A stretch of 64,000 nucleotides of DNA from Chachezhania sediminis (GCF_009765275.1 NZ_VOPH01000001.1:682001-746000); one strand, 5' to 3'; positions 43,892 to 53,592 are shown, counted from the first letter of the stretch. Program-made: numbers and translations. Notes: generated by a model not told the origin, from the letters alone.

Positions 43892-43935
43892 GGGGTCAGG
43901 CATCTGACATGAAAGTCAGTTTTGCCTGACACCCC
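43892..43935. repeat. Nested inverted repeat, possible transposon end next to tRNA-Arg
   Basis: Outer arms GGGG-TCAGGCA (43892-43902) and TGCCTGA-CA-CCCC (43923-43935) enclose an inner perfect stem CTGAC/GTCAG (43904-43908 with 43915-43919). Read on the minus strand from 43931 it begins TGTCAGGCA, and Tn7/Tn5053-type ends also begin TGT(CA). It lies 18 bp from the tRNA-Arg 3' end and beside the TniQ-like gene. It could instead be a terminator hairpin for the tRNA. Confidence 0.5.
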
Positions 43936-43948
43936 ACAAGAGATACAG

Positions 43949-44025
43949 TGGCGGACCGAGGAGGATTCGAACCCCCGACCCCTTGATTCGTAGTCAAGTA
44001 CTCTATCCAGCTGAGCTATCGGTCC
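43949..44025 (-). tRNA. tRNA-Arg (anticodon ACG)
   Basis: A 77-nt cloverleaf on the minus strand: acceptor GGACCGA/TCGGTCC, anticodon stem TTGAC with loop containing ACG, T-loop TTCGAAT, discriminator G and encoded CCA (43949-43951). Confidence 0.97.
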
Positions 44026-44105
44026 ACTGTGGCGGCCCGTTTAGCCCTGCCCCGAAACCTTTGCAACCCGAAAATCCGCTTTTTCTTTCGTCACCGCAAA
44101 AAGGT

Positions 44106-45491
44106 TCAAAGGGCGCCGTCGCCCTTGGGCAGGACGATCTCGAAAGACGTGCCCGAAGGCCCGGTTTCCCGCAGCGTCAGCGTGCCGCCATGGCCGCGCA
44201 CCAGTTCGGCCGCAATCACAAGGCCCAGTCCGGACCCGCCCTTGCGCGCCCCGCCCTGGAACGCGGTGAACAGGTGTTCCTGGGCCTTCCTGGGCAATCC
44301 CGGGCCGGTGTCGTCGATCCGGACGCGCCACAGCGTGTCTTCTTCCCGGGCGCTGATCGCGATCTCTCCGGTGCCGCCCTGGCTTTCTATGGCCTGGCGG
44401 GCGTTGCGAACGATGTTCAGCAGCACCCGGAACAACTGTTCGGGATCGGCGCGCAGGGCCATGGTCGGCGGGATCTCATTTCGAATGATCACGCAGCCCG
44501 ACTCGATGGCACTGGCTTCGTTGTCCATGACGTCGGCCACCACGTCGCCCAGGCGCATGACGGTCAGCCGCGGGGGCGGCTCTTCCGCCCGGCCGAAGGC
44601 CAGCGTACTTTCGCACAGCGACACAGCCCTGCTGACCGAACCCACGATCTTTGGCGCCATGCGGCGGACCAGCGGGTCTTCGCTCCCCTCGATCCTGTCG
44701 GCGAACAGCTGGGCGCTGGTCAGGATGTTGCGAAGGTCATGGCTGACCTTGGCCACCGCCTGCCCCAGCTGGGCCAGGCGTTCCTTCTGGCGAAGCGCCT
44801 GCGTGATCTCGGTCTGAAGCGTCATCAGCGCCTCTTCCGCCTCGCGCAGTTCGCGAATCCGGGCGCGGGGCGTGATGATGCGGCGCACGTCCTCGGGCGA
44901 GGCGGAATAGCGCTGCATGTAGTTCACCAGCCAACGGATCGGACGCACCATAAGCACCTGCACGGCCACGAACAGCAGGACCGCCGTCACGATCGAGATC
45001 ACGGCCGACAGGCCCAGGATCCGCAGGCCGTAATCAATCATCGCGGTCCGCAAGGGCTGCGTTTCCATCGTGACCTCGATCAGCAGCCCGGCCTCGCGTA
45101 CCGGTGCGCCCATCACCCGGATGATCTGGTTTTCCGGCGTCATCAGCCGCGACAGCGCATCGCGGATCAGCGTGACGGAACTGGGATCGCGCAGGTCGTA
45201 GGTGGCGGAAATCGGTTCGGGAATGGGCGAGGACAGCACAAGCTGGCGCATCTCGTCCCGGCGCAGAACGACGTTGAAAACCTCGGCATTGGCCAGAAGC
45301 TCCTGTTCCAGTTCGCTCGACAGCATGTCGTCGGCCAGAAGCGCCAGCGAGGCGATCTGCGCCCGTTCCAGACGCCCCAGCAGGAAATCCTCGCGATAGC
45401 GCGCGACCGACGGAACCAGGATCATCACTTCCGCGAACAGCACGAAGATCGTCGTCAGAACGAGGAAACGGCCGGACAGGGAATTGAACAT
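44106..45491 (-). CDS. Membrane sensor histidine kinase
   Basis: A 461-residue kinase. TM1 is at about 8-28, a periplasmic sensor region at 29-155 and TM2 at about 157-182, followed by a HAMP-like linker and a coil. The phosphoacceptor is His251 in KVSHDLRNILTSA. The HATPase domain has N-box LLNIVRNARQAI, G1 DDTGPGL and G2 GGSGLGL. ATG 45491 (minus) gives a proper N-terminus. No response regulator gene is adjacent, so it is an orphan kinase. Signal unknown. Confidence 0.88.
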   Translation of the reverse strand: MFNSLSGRFLVLTTIFVLFAEVMILVPSVARYREDFLLGRLERAQIASLALLADDMLSSELEQELLANAEVFNVVLRRDEMRQLVLSSPIPEPISATYDLRDPSSVTLIRDALSRLMTPENQIIRVMGAPVREAGLLIEVTMETQPLRTAMIDYGLRILGLSAVISIVTAVLLFVAVQVLMVRPIRWLVNYMQRYSASPEDVRRIITPRARIRELREAEEALMTLQTEITQALRQKERLAQLGQAVAKVSHDLRNILTSAQLFADRIEGSEDPLVRRMAPKIVGSVSRAVSLCESTLAFGRAEEPPPRLTVMRLGDVVADVMDNEASAIESGCVIIRNEIPPTMALRADPEQLFRVLLNIVRNARQAIESQGGTGEIAISAREEDTLWRVRIDDTGPGLPRKAQEHLFTAFQGGARKGGSGLGLVIAAELVRGHGGTLTLRETGPSGTSFEIVLPKGDGAL

Positions 45492-45507
45492 GGTGCCCTC
45501 GGGTCTG

Positions 45508-46953
45508 TCAGGGCAGCCACCTCTGGACCAGCCCGACAACGGTCTTCACGGTTCGACTGTCGAACAGCCTGGGCGAGAAATAAGCGCCCGCCACGCGTTT
45601 ACCCATCTCTCCCATCGTCGGATAGGGAGAAATCGTAGCTGAAATCTGGCTCATTTTCAGCTTGTTGGCCAGCGCCAAGGCCCAGAAATTGGCGTGTTCC
45701 CCCGCATCGCAGGCGACAATGGTCGCACCGACCGGGCGGCCCTTGTGCACGACCGCCTTGATGAACCCGTCGGTCCGGCGCTGCGCGACGGCGCGGTCGT
45801 TGTGCTTTAGATCGAACCGGGCCACCTCCACCCTGTCGCCGAACCTGATCCGCGCCTCGGCCTCGGTCAGGCCGATCTGGGCCAGTTCCGGATCGGTGTA
45901 GGTGGCGCGCGGGATGTGATCGGTGCGGATCTTCGACGGCAGCCCGAACAGCGCCGACCGGATCACCACGCCCGCGTGATAGCCCGCGACATGGGTAAAG
46001 TGACCCTTCCCTGCCACGTCGCCGATGGCATAGACGCGCCGGTTGGACGTGCGCAGGCTGTCGTCGACGCGGATCTCTTCATTGTATGTCTCGATCCCCG
46101 CGGCGCCCAGGTTCAACCGTCGCAGCGCCGGCCGCCGGCCCGTCGCGACCAGAAGATGGCTGCCGCGGAAGGTCCGCGCCGCCAGCGCGGCCTCGCGAAA
46201 GCCGCCGTCGCCCGTGTGAATCACGATCTCGTCCCCGTCCTGCGCCACGGATTTCAGCGGCGTCCGGTCCTGGATCGTGACGCCCGAGGCGCGGACCGCC
46301 GCCAGCACGGCTTGCGCGGCTTCCGGATCGTCGCGGCCCAGGGCGTGGGCGGTTTCGATCACCGTCACCTCCGACCCCAGCCTGGCATGGGCCTGCGCCA
46401 TCTCCAGCCCGATGGGGCCGCCGCCCAGGATCAGCAGGTGACGCGGCCGTTCAGTCAACGACCAGAGCGTATCGCTGGTCAGATAGGGCACGGTCCCCAG
46501 CCCCGGCACCGGCGGAATGAAGGGGGTCGATCCCGTGGCGATCACGATCCGCCGGGCGCGGATGACATGATCGCCCGCCTCGACCTCGGTCGGAGAGATG
46601 AAGTGCCCCCAGTGGCGCAGCACGGTCACGCCCAGGGATTCGAACCGCTCCTGGCTGTCGACCGGGGCAATGGTGGCGATGACCTGGGCCACATGGGCCT
46701 GCACGGCGGCATAATCGACCTGCGGTGCGCCCTGCCCCACGCCGAAGGCCGCGCCCTGTCGCTGGGCCTGCGCCATGGCAGCCGCGGCGATCAGCGCCTT
46801 GGAAGGAACACAACCGGTGTTCAGGCAATCGCCGCCCATCTCTCCGCCTTCCAGCAGGACGACCTTCGCGCCCATCTGACTGGCCCCGGCGGCCACCGAA
46901 AGCCCGCCAGAACCGGCGCCGATGACCAGGATGTCGCAGGCGATACGGGGCAT
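45508..46953 (-). CDS. FAD-dependent pyridine nucleotide-disulphide oxidoreductase
   Basis: A 481-residue flavoprotein. The FAD Rossmann motif is VIGAGSGGLS, the redox-active disulphide is GGDCLNTGCVPSK, and the NAD(P) motif is LGGGPIGLEMA. The dimerisation domain follows. The active-site His of lipoamide dehydrogenases (HPTxSE) is replaced by Tyr in SPYPTMGE, while Glu is retained. The start is 3 bp from the stop of the TVP38-type gene, so the two are co-translated. It belongs to the mercuric reductase/dihydrolipoamide dehydrogenase-like group that often accompanies TVP38 proteins. Substrate unknown. Confidence 0.88.
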   Translation of the reverse strand: MPRIACDILVIGAGSGGLSVAAGASQMGAKVVLLEGGEMGGDCLNTGCVPSKALIAAAAMAQAQRQGAAFGVGQGAPQVDYAAVQAHVAQVIATIAPVDSQERFESLGVTVLRHWGHFISPTEVEAGDHVIRARRIVIATGSTPFIPPVPGLGTVPYLTSDTLWSLTERPRHLLILGGGPIGLEMAQAHARLGSEVTVIETAHALGRDDPEAAQAVLAAVRASGVTIQDRTPLKSVAQDGDEIVIHTGDGGFREAALAARTFRGSHLLVATGRRPALRRLNLGAAGIETYNEEIRVDDSLRTSNRRVYAIGDVAGKGHFTHVAGYHAGVVIRSALFGLPSKIRTDHIPRATYTDPELAQIGLTEAEARIRFGDRVEVARFDLKHNDRAVAQRRTDGFIKAVVHKGRPVGATIVACDAGEHANFWALALANKLKMSQISATISPYPTMGEMGKRVAGAYFSPRLFDSRTVKTVVGLVQRWLP

Positions 46954-46956
46954 GGA

Positions 46957-47694
46957 TCAGATCTCCTTCCGGCCGCGGATGGCGCGTATGACAAGGGGCA
47001 TGGCCGACAGCCCGGCCAGGGCCAGTATCGGGCCCAGGACCTGAACCGACCAGAGGACAGAAAGGTCCGGCGCTTCCCCCCTGTCGAAGACGCCGCCCAG
47101 GCCCGTCCCGATGGAGGTGAAGACGACGCAGCCCGGCAGGATGCCCGCGGCCGTGGTCCAGGCGAAGCTGCGGAAGCGGACGCCCACCAGCGCCGGCAGC
47201 AGGTTCGCCACGAAGAACGGTACGACCGGCAGAAGGCGAAGAAGCAGAAGCACGCTGATTTCGTTCTCGACCAGCGCGGTGCGGATACGGCGGACCTTGC
47301 CATCGCTGGATTCGATCCGGCGCACCAGCGCGTCGCCCAGCCCCCAGCGCACCGCCAAGAACAGAAGGCAGGCGCCGATGGTGGCCGCCAGAGCATTGGC
47401 TAGGGATCCAACGACCAGTCCGAACAGGAAACCGCCCGTGACGGACGTCACCGCCGCGAAGGGCAACGAGAAGACGACGACGCAGACATAGAAGACCACG
47501 AACCCCGCCAGCATCAGACCATAGTGCTGGTCGCGGACCGCCAGCAGCGCCTCGCGGTTGGCGCGCAGCATCTCGAAGCTGACCGAATCCCCGAAGGCGA
47601 CATAGGCCCCCACCGCGACCAGAACAATCGCGGCCAGGGGCAGAAGGCGCACCAGGCGCTGCCGTCCTGGTCCGGAAATATCTGGGTCGGCCAT
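46957..47694 (-). CDS. TVP38/TMEM64-family membrane protein
   Basis: A 245-residue inner-membrane protein with about six hydrophobic segments. It carries the VTGGFLFGLVVGSLANALAA reentrant region and RLLPVVPFFVANLLPAL block typical of the SNARE-associated/TVP38/DedA superfamily. The start at 47694 (minus) has a weak ribosome-binding site; an in-frame start 14 codons earlier is possible. The pairing with a disulphide reductase-like gene suggests a membrane redox or lipid-related role, but no function is established here. Confidence 0.82.
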   Translation of the reverse strand: MADPDISGPGRQRLVRLLPLAAIVLVAVGAYVAFGDSVSFEMLRANREALLAVRDQHYGLMLAGFVVFYVCVVVFSLPFAAVTSVTGGFLFGLVVGSLANALAATIGACLLFLAVRWGLGDALVRRIESSDGKVRRIRTALVENEISVLLLLRLLPVVPFFVANLLPALVGVRFRSFAWTTAAGILPGCVVFTSIGTGLGGVFDRGEAPDLSVLWSVQVLGPILALAGLSAMPLVIRAIRGRKEI

Positions 47695-48044
47695 GGTTTG
47701 GGGCACCTTCACACGTTGGGACAGGACGGTCGGCACTGCGCCCTTCTTGGGTCCAGGACCCGATATAGCTGCGATCCTCCGCCCTGTCCGATCCCATCAC
47801 GCCGGGTTGATGGCTTGACGCGGCGGCGGGCCTGCGCGACAGGGGGCGCCAATGGAAGAGTTCGGCAAGACAACCTTCGCAACGGGTTTGACTTGCCGGA
47901 CGATTGCCCGTAAAGGGCGGGCTTCCAGCATGTCCGAACCGGCAGAGTCGCGCCCCGATGGCGGGTGCCCTGCAGGCGACGACAGGCAGAAGATCAGCTT
48001 TTCACCCGGGCCTCCCCGGGACGGTGACTATCGGAGACCCGAAG
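47695..48044 (+). other. Intergenic region upstream of rpmH
   Basis: 350 bp without a supported gene. It contains the divergent start region of the TVP38 gene and a promoter-like pair (see 47888-47916). The untranslated leader of rpmH is about 120 nt if that promoter is used. Confidence 0.6.
47888..47916 (+). promoter_or_regulatory. Candidate rpmH promoter
   Basis: TTGACT (47888-47893), a 17-bp spacer and TAAAGG (47911-47916). The -35 is strong, the -10 is only a partial match. Confidence 0.45.
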
Positions 48045-48179
48045 ATGAAACGTACTTTCCAGCCTTCGAACCTCGTGCGCAAGCGTCGTCACGGGTTCCG
48101 TTCGCGCATGGCCACCAAGGCCGGCCGCAAGGTCCTGAACGCACGCCGCGCCCGCGGTCGCAAGCGTCTGAGCGCCTGA
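48045..48179 (+). CDS. rpmH: 50S ribosomal protein L34
   Basis: A 44-residue, highly basic protein beginning [20 protein letters not shown], the universal L34 sequence, ending in GRKRLSA. Full length. It starts the conserved rpmH-rnpA-yidD group. Confidence 0.99.
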   Translation: MKRTFQPSNLVRKRRHGFRSRMATKAGRKVLNARRARGRKRLSA

Positions 48180-48253
48180 TCGCAGGCCTTCGGGCCCGCG
48201 GCGGGGGCGTTTTGCCTGTTCCGGTGCCCTGATCCACGGCAGCCGGGGACACG

Positions 48254-48628
48254 ATGCCCGTCGAGCGTATTGAACAGAGCGGATCCGAGATGAGCCTGTC
48301 GGTGCTGCGCCACCGGCGGGATTTTCTGCGTGCCGCGCGCGCGAAACGGCGCGCCATGCCCTCGATGGTGGTCCAGGCCCGCAAGCGGGCTGAGGGCGAG
48401 GCAGAGGGCGTGCGCGTGGGCTTCACCTGTTCCAAGAAGGTCGGCAATGCCGTGGCCCGAAACCGCGCCAAACGCCGCCTGCGCGCGGCCGCGCGCGACG
48501 TACTGCCGACAATGGGCCGTGACGGCTGGGATTATGTCTTGATCGGCCGCGAAGACGCCACCGCCGAACGCGCCTGGCCCGACCTGCTGGACGATCTGCG
48601 GCAGGCGCTGAAGGTCCTGAACCGCTAG
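48254..48628 (+). CDS. rnpA: Ribonuclease P protein component
   Basis: A 124-residue basic protein. The [20 protein letters not shown] strand, [23 protein letters not shown]-signature and C-terminal helix identify RnpA, which helps the RNase P RNA process pre-tRNA 5' ends. ATG 48254 has GGGGAC upstream; an internal ATG at 48290 is an alternative start closer to the homology. It lies 74 bp after rpmH. Confidence 0.96.
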   Translation: MPVERIEQSGSEMSLSVLRHRRDFLRAARAKRRAMPSMVVQARKRAEGEAEGVRVGFTCSKKVGNAVARNRAKRRLRAAARDVLPTMGRDGWDYVLIGREDATAERAWPDLLDDLRQALKVLNR

Positions 48629-48827
48629 GGTCAGGTCGGTGCAGAACCTTCCCGGATTCCCGCTGGCAGGACACAGCTTTTTCCGCTTTCCATGATCCGG
48701 AACGCCCTGCCCGGGTCCGGGGAGCCCGGGACTGTTTTGCGGTCTAGCCCTGCCAAGGCATCCGTCGGCGCGGCGCCTCTTCCCAGCGCCCCTTCCCAGC
48801 GGCCCCTCCCTGCCCTATCTGGGGTTC

Positions 48828-49088
48828 ATGTCACCTCTCGCCCATATCGTCGCCCTGCCCGTGCGCGCCTATCGGCTGTTCCTGTCGCCGTGGGTCGGGC
48901 ACAGCTGCCGGTTCCAGCCGACCTGTTCCGTCTATGCGCTGGAGGCACTGGAAAAGCACGGTGCATTTCGCGGCGGCTGGCTGACATTGCGCCGGATCGG
49001 TCGGTGTCATCCCTGGGGCAGCTCCGGCTATGATCCGGTGCCTGACAGCTGCACGCATCACGACCACAACCCGGCCGATCCATCCTGA
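48828..49088 (+). CDS. yidD: Membrane protein insertion efficiency factor YidD
   Basis: An 86-residue protein with [20 protein letters not shown] and the C-terminal [17 protein letters not shown], both diagnostic of YidD (DUF37). It assists YidC-dependent insertion of inner-membrane proteins. It is 199 bp after rnpA; yidC, the usual next gene, is not in the window. Confidence 0.96.
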   Translation: MSPLAHIVALPVRAYRLFLSPWVGHSCRFQPTCSVYALEALEKHGAFRGGWLTLRRIGRCHPWGSSGYDPVPDSCTHHDHNPADPS

Positions 49089-49423
49089 AGGCCGCGGGGT
49101 CCCGGGCAGCCAGGACCGCAAGCATTGCAAGATCCCCGGATCCCGTGGGTCCCGGTCGGCCGGCACGTCCCGGGGAAGTCTCCCCCCCCTGGGAGGAACT
49201 GCTTTCCGGGGAACCGATGGGCGCCCCAAGCCCCTGGTCGCGGCATCCCGGCGGCCGGGGCCTCAAGTGACCTTTCGCCGGCCTTTCAGGGGCCCTGCCG
49301 CGGACCGGTAGGCCGATCACCCTGCATTCCGGTGGTCCGCTATGGCGGCTGGGCCACTTGCCCTGCGGTCGACGTGACGGTTTGCCGATGCGCCATCCGA
49401 CCGGCCTGTCAATCGGCGGGCGC
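49089..49423. other. Convergent intergenic region between yidD and cheB
   Basis: 335 bp. Very GC-rich with several GGG/CCC runs capable of hairpins, but no start signal or homology in any frame. It probably ends transcripts from both sides. Confidence 0.6.
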
Positions 49424-50497
49424 TCAGTTGACCGACATCCGGATGACGGCTGCAGTGATCTTGTCCAGCGGCAGCTGCTCCTCGACCCCGCCCATCTTGT
49501 GAGCCTCCTTGGGCATGCCGTAAACGACGCTGGTCGCTTCGTCCTGGCCTAGCGTCCGGGCGCCGGCCTGACGCATCTCCAGCAAGCCCCGGGCGCCATC
49601 GTCGCCCATGCCGGTCATGATCACGCCCACCGCGTTCTTGCCCGCCACCCGCGCAACAGAGCGGAACAGCACATCCACCGACGGGCGATGGCGCGAGACC
49701 AGCGGCCCTTCAATCACATCGACCCCATAGCTGGCGCCGGACCGGGTCAGGATCGTGTGACGGTTCCCCGGCGCAATCAGGACCTGGCCGCGCAGCATCC
49801 GGTCGCCGCGCTGTGCCTCCTTCACTGTGACACGGCACAAGGAATCCAGCCGCCTGGCAAAGGCCGAGGTGAACGCCTCGGGCATGTGCTGAACGACGAC
49901 GACCGGCGGGCTGTTTTCGGGCAGTTGTTCCAGAACGATGCGCAAGGCTTCGGTGCCGCCGGTCGACGCACCGATGGCCACGACCTTTTCTGTCGTGCGC
50001 GCCATCGCCTGGGGTGTTGGCGCCGCCAGGACGGCATCGGCAGTCAGTTTCTTTTCCACCGGCAGGCGGGTGCGCAGGGACAGGCGCGCCTGCGCCGCGG
50101 CCTTCACCGTGTCGCAGATCCGGGTGCACGATTCCTCGAAGAACCCTTTCACACCCAATTCGGGTTTGCAGACGATGTCGACCGCACCGGCGTCCAGCGC
50201 CAGGTTCAGCGTTTCCGAATTGGGCGACACAAGCGAGGAACACATTACCACCGGCACCGGCCGTTGCGCCATCAGCCGCCGGAGGAAGGTGATCCCGTCC
50301 ATCCGCGGCATTTCCACGTCCAGCGTGATAACGTCCGGCACCTGCTTTCGGATCTTTTCCGCGGCCGCGAACGGGTCCGAGGCGATGCCGATCACCTCCA
50401 GGTCGGGATCGGACTCCAGGATCGTCTGCATGGCCTGGCGCACGACGGCGCTGTCGTCCACAATCAGTACCTTGTAGGGCTTGCGAACCGGCGACAT
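49424..50497 (-). CDS. cheB: Chemotaxis protein-glutamate methylesterase CheB
   Basis: 357 residues. The N-terminal receiver domain has phosphorylated Asp60 in [12 protein letters not shown]. The C-terminal methylesterase has catalytic Ser178 ([10 protein letters not shown]), His204 ([10 protein letters not shown]) and Asp near 300 ([11 protein letters not shown]). It removes methyl groups from MCPs and is activated by CheA. It lies 2 bp after cheR at the end of the che operon. Confidence 0.97.
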   Translation of the reverse strand: MSPVRKPYKVLIVDDSAVVRQAMQTILESDPDLEVIGIASDPFAAAEKIRKQVPDVITLDVEMPRMDGITFLRRLMAQRPVPVVMCSSLVSPNSETLNLALDAGAVDIVCKPELGVKGFFEESCTRICDTVKAAAQARLSLRTRLPVEKKLTADAVLAAPTPQAMARTTEKVVAIGASTGGTEALRIVLEQLPENSPPVVVVQHMPEAFTSAFARRLDSLCRVTVKEAQRGDRMLRGQVLIAPGNRHTILTRSGASYGVDVIEGPLVSRHRPSVDVLFRSVARVAGKNAVGVIMTGMGDDGARGLLEMRQAGARTLGQDEATSVVYGMPKEAHKMGGVEEQLPLDKITAAVIRMSVN

Positions 50498-50499
50498 GA

Positions 50500-51372
50500 T
50501 CAGCGTTTCCTGTAGACCGAGGGCGACACGGTCACCAGATCGCTACGTCCCTTCACCGGCTCGGCATGTCCGGTGAACAGGATGCCACCGGGCCGGATCA
50601 GCGAAATGACGTTGGTCAGGACGCGATCCTGGGTTTCCCTGTCGAAATAGATCAGCACATTGCGCAGGAAAACGATGTCCATCGTCTCGGACCGCAATGG
50701 CGCGGTGTCCAGAAGGTTCGCCTGCAGGAATTTTGAGATGCCCCGCAATTCAGGATCGATACGGTAATAGGGGCGCCCGCGGGGATCGCGCTTGGTCTTA
50801 GACCGCAGCAGGAAACGGGTCTTCCGCTCGGCGCTCAGCCCTCCGATCTCGTCCTCGGTATAGGTCGCGCCGGCGGCCTTGCGCAGGATCGCCTTCGACA
50901 GGTCGCTGCCGATCAGACGCACCCGGCCAGGAACGGCATTGAAGTCCTCGCTTTCGGCGATCAGCATCCCGGCCGACCACAGTTCCGCCCCGGTCGAGCA
51001 TGCCGCGCTCCAGACCACGAGCGGGTGACGATGGCCGATGCCGCCCGCCTTCAAGGACGCCAGCCCCTCGCGGGCCAGCCAGTCGTATTGATGCCGTTCG
51101 CGGAAGAAATCCGTGGTGTGCGTGGCCAGGGCTTCGGCCAGCAGCCGGGTTTCGACGCCCGTGGTGTCGCTTTCCAGACGATCCAGGTAGGCATCGAATG
51201 TCTTGACCCCCAAGGTCCGCAGGCGATGCGACAGGCGCAGACGGATGAAGTCCGTCTTGCTCGTGTCGATACGCACGCCCGAAATCTTCCGGGTCCGGTC
51301 GGCGATGCGCTGGCAATGCGCCGGTGTGATTTCGTATTCTCTGTACTCGACGTTCACGAGATCCATCCGCAA
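50500..51372 (-). CDS. cheR: MCP methyltransferase CheR
   Basis: 290 residues. A helical N-terminal domain is followed by an S-adenosylmethionine-binding Rossmann domain with [20 protein letters not shown] and [10 protein letters not shown]. It methylates glutamates of chemoreceptors. Here it may be tethered by the C-terminal pentapeptide-like tail of the MCP in the same operon. It starts 52 bp after cheW. Confidence 0.96.
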   Translation of the reverse strand: MRMDLVNVEYREYEITPAHCQRIADRTRKISGVRIDTSKTDFIRLRLSHRLRTLGVKTFDAYLDRLESDTTGVETRLLAEALATHTTDFFRERHQYDWLAREGLASLKAGGIGHRHPLVVWSAACSTGAELWSAGMLIAESEDFNAVPGRVRLIGSDLSKAILRKAAGATYTEDEIGGLSAERKTRFLLRSKTKRDPRGRPYYRIDPELRGISKFLQANLLDTAPLRSETMDIVFLRNVLIYFDRETQDRVLTNVISLIRPGGILFTGHAEPVKGRSDLVTVSPSVYRKR

Positions 51373-51424
51373 TTCGATCCGTCGGTCAACGCAACACCAG
51401 TCGGCGCTGCACCGAACCCGCGTG

Positions 51425-51979
51425 TCAGTTGGCGTATTCGAACTCCATCGGGCCCTGGCGCACGCCGCGGCACAGGATGTGGTCGATGCGCAGCAGGATG
51501 GCGATGCACTCCTCGCTGCGGATCATGCCCGAGGCCTCTTCGCACCGCCAACCCGACAGGGTTTCAGGGACCGGTTCGATCGCCTCCAGCAACACCTCGT
51601 CCACCCGCAACACCTCGTCGGCGATGGCGCCCAGCGATGTGGTACGCCCATCGACCGAGAATTCGAACACGATCACCCGGTCGTCGTCTTCGCCGTCCGG
51701 CTCTGCGCCCAGCTTGCCTGCCAGGTCGATGATCGCGATGGCCTGACCTCGCAGATCGATCATGCCTAGCACGTCATGCGGTGTGTTCGGCAGCTTCGAC
51801 AGCGCACCGGCGGCCAGGATCTCGCGCACGAAGTGAACGTCCACGGCAAAGACCTGCGTGCCGATCCGGAAGGTCAGGAAGGTCAGCGTGCTTGCCTCCG
51901 ACGGATCGTCCTGTTCCGACATCTGGTCGAATGCCATGAAGTCGTTGTGCTCGGCTGCGCTTCTTGCATGTGTGGCCAT
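51425..51979 (-). CDS. cheW: Chemotaxis coupling protein CheW (second copy in operon)
   Basis: 184 residues, one CheW domain: FLTFRIGTQVFAVDVHFVRE, then NTPHDVLGMIDLRGQAIAII with the conserved RG. The C-terminal tail beyond the domain is about 20 residues longer than the minimal family length. It scaffolds receptors to CheA. Its start is 2 bp after the MCP stop. Two CheW copies in one operon may serve different receptor arrays. Confidence 0.95.
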   Translation of the reverse strand: MATHARSAAEHNDFMAFDQMSEQDDPSEASTLTFLTFRIGTQVFAVDVHFVREILAAGALSKLPNTPHDVLGMIDLRGQAIAIIDLAGKLGAEPDGEDDDRVIVFEFSVDGRTTSLGAIADEVLRVDEVLLEAIEPVPETLSGWRCEEASGMIRSEECIAILLRIDHILCRGVRQGPMEFEYAN

Positions 51980-51981
51980 GG

Positions 51982-53589
51982 TCAGGATGCCTCTCGAAAA
52001 CGCTCGAAGTCGGAATCGTCGACATCTTCGGGTTCGAGGTCGAGCGCGAACCCCCCTTCCTCTGCCTGCGGTCGGCGCTTGGTCATTCGGTCGCCGGACG
52101 GCATGTCATCTGTGGCCGGGTGGGCGGATCGGTGAGCGCTGCGCGGTTCCTTACCGGTATCTGCCTTGGCCGGTTTGGCCTGCACGGGTGCCGTGGTGGG
52201 CGACGCGGCCGAGTTCCACCCAGGGCGTGATACTGGTGCAGGTGTAGCGCCAACTTTCGCAGGCGTCACCGCCCGGACCTCGGGCGCCGAACCTGCAATC
52301 GCCACAGCAGGGCCTCCGGCCTGGGACAAATCTATCTGGAAGTAGCGCATGAGCTTTTTCAGTTCGGCCGACTGGTCGGCGAGATTGCCGGACAGCCTGT
52401 CCGCCGTCGCGGCTGCAGCGACATTCTGCTGGATCACCGCATCCAGATCCCGGATGGCCTGGTTGATCTGCTCGGAGCCGATGTTCTGCTCGCGCATCGC
52501 GGCCGAAATCTCCTGCACCAGATCCGATGTGCGGCGGATGCTCGGCAAGAGCGACTGAAGCTTTTCGCCCGCCTCGGCACTGGTCTTCAGCGTATTGGCC
52601 GACAATTCGCCAATCTCCGCCGCGGCCTGCCGGCTGCGTTCCGCCAGCTTGCGGACTTCCGACGCGACAACGGCAAAGCCGCGCCCATGGGTGCCGGCCC
52701 GTGCCGCCTCGACCGCGGCGTTCAGGGCCAGGAGGTCGGTCTGGCGGGCAATTTCCTGGATGATCGAATTCTTTTCCGCAATGGTGCGCATGGCGGCCAC
52801 AGCCTTGTTCACTGCCTCGCCGCTCTCGCTGGCTTCCTGCGCCGCCTGCAGAGCAATCTTTTCGGTCTGCGCCGCATTGTCCGCCGACTGACGGATGTTC
52901 GAGGTCATCTCCTCCATCGCGGCACTCGCCTCGGTCGCTGCAGCGGCCTGGCGGGACGATCCGTTGTTCAGGGTGGCCGCGGCCTGACTGAACGCCTCGC
53001 TGCTGCTGGCAACCTCGCTTGCACCGGTCCGGGCGCCGCCAATCACCTCACGCAGGCGCCGCACCATCCGGTCAAGCGCCTGACCAAGCTGGTCGGAAGA
53101 GGACCTCGGAACGACGTTCTCGGACAGATTTCCATCGGCGATCCGATCCGCCACGTCGGCCATACTCCTGATGTCGCGACACATTTCGCCCAAGGACGCC
53201 AGAAGGGCGCCGATTTCGTCGGATCCACCGGACTGGGCGCCTGGGCCTTCGATCTCGGACATGGCGCCGCGGACATCGCCCTTGGCGGCCAGACGCGTCA
53301 CGTCTGTCGCGCGACGGATGCCACGCGTAAATGAGCGGATCATCACGCAGCCTGTCAACGCCGCGATGACGAGCCCCGCAGCGGTCAAGCCGATCAGCCA
53401 GTTCCGCGCCACCGACGCGTCCTGCAGAAGAACCGTGATCTGTTCGGAGGCACCTCCCCCAAGGGTGAAGTCGCGCAAATGGTCTGTCAGGACCCCAAGA
53501 CGGACCAAGGCGATGATGCAGTTGGCCAAGACCACCGAAAACATCAGGGCGAAAGCCCCGACAAGCTTGGCCCGGAACGAAAGCCCCAT
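51982..53589 (-). CDS. Methyl-accepting chemotaxis protein with minimal periplasmic loop and C-terminal CheR/CheB-type pentapeptide
   Basis: 535 residues. TM1 is at about 8-30, then a periplasmic stretch of only about 30 residues, and TM2 at about 63-83. A HAMP-type linker follows (including [15 protein letters not shown] near 145). The signalling hairpin has the highly conserved tip [20 protein letters not shown]. After the receptor core, a Pro/Ala-rich linker of roughly 100 residues ends in DFERF (527-531), matching the x-F-x-x-F-x docking motif for CheR/CheB. No ligand domain is present, so it may sense membrane or cytoplasmic state. Between the two cheW genes. Confidence 0.93.
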   Translation of the reverse strand: MGLSFRAKLVGAFALMFSVVLANCIIALVRLGVLTDHLRDFTLGGGASEQITVLLQDASVARNWLIGLTAAGLVIAALTGCVMIRSFTRGIRRATDVTRLAAKGDVRGAMSEIEGPGAQSGGSDEIGALLASLGEMCRDIRSMADVADRIADGNLSENVVPRSSSDQLGQALDRMVRRLREVIGGARTGASEVASSSEAFSQAAATLNNGSSRQAAAATEASAAMEEMTSNIRQSADNAAQTEKIALQAAQEASESGEAVNKAVAAMRTIAEKNSIIQEIARQTDLLALNAAVEAARAGTHGRGFAVVASEVRKLAERSRQAAAEIGELSANTLKTSAEAGEKLQSLLPSIRRTSDLVQEISAAMREQNIGSEQINQAIRDLDAVIQQNVAAAATADRLSGNLADQSAELKKLMRYFQIDLSQAGGPAVAIAGSAPEVRAVTPAKVGATPAPVSRPGWNSAASPTTAPVQAKPAKADTGKEPRSAHRSAHPATDDMPSGDRMTKRRPQAEEGGFALDLEPEDVDDSDFERFREAS

Positions 53590-53592
53590 GTG

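Noticed and set aside
43175-43935. A CRISPR-associated transposon (CAST) or complete Tn7-like element
   Set aside because: There is no CRISPR array, no Cascade or Cas12k gene and no tnsA/B/C or tniA/B gene in the window; only a truncated TniQ-like gene and one possible end are present.
49089-49423. Short open frames between yidD and cheB on both strands
   Set aside because: Compositional artefacts of GGG/CCC-rich DNA, without start signals or homology.
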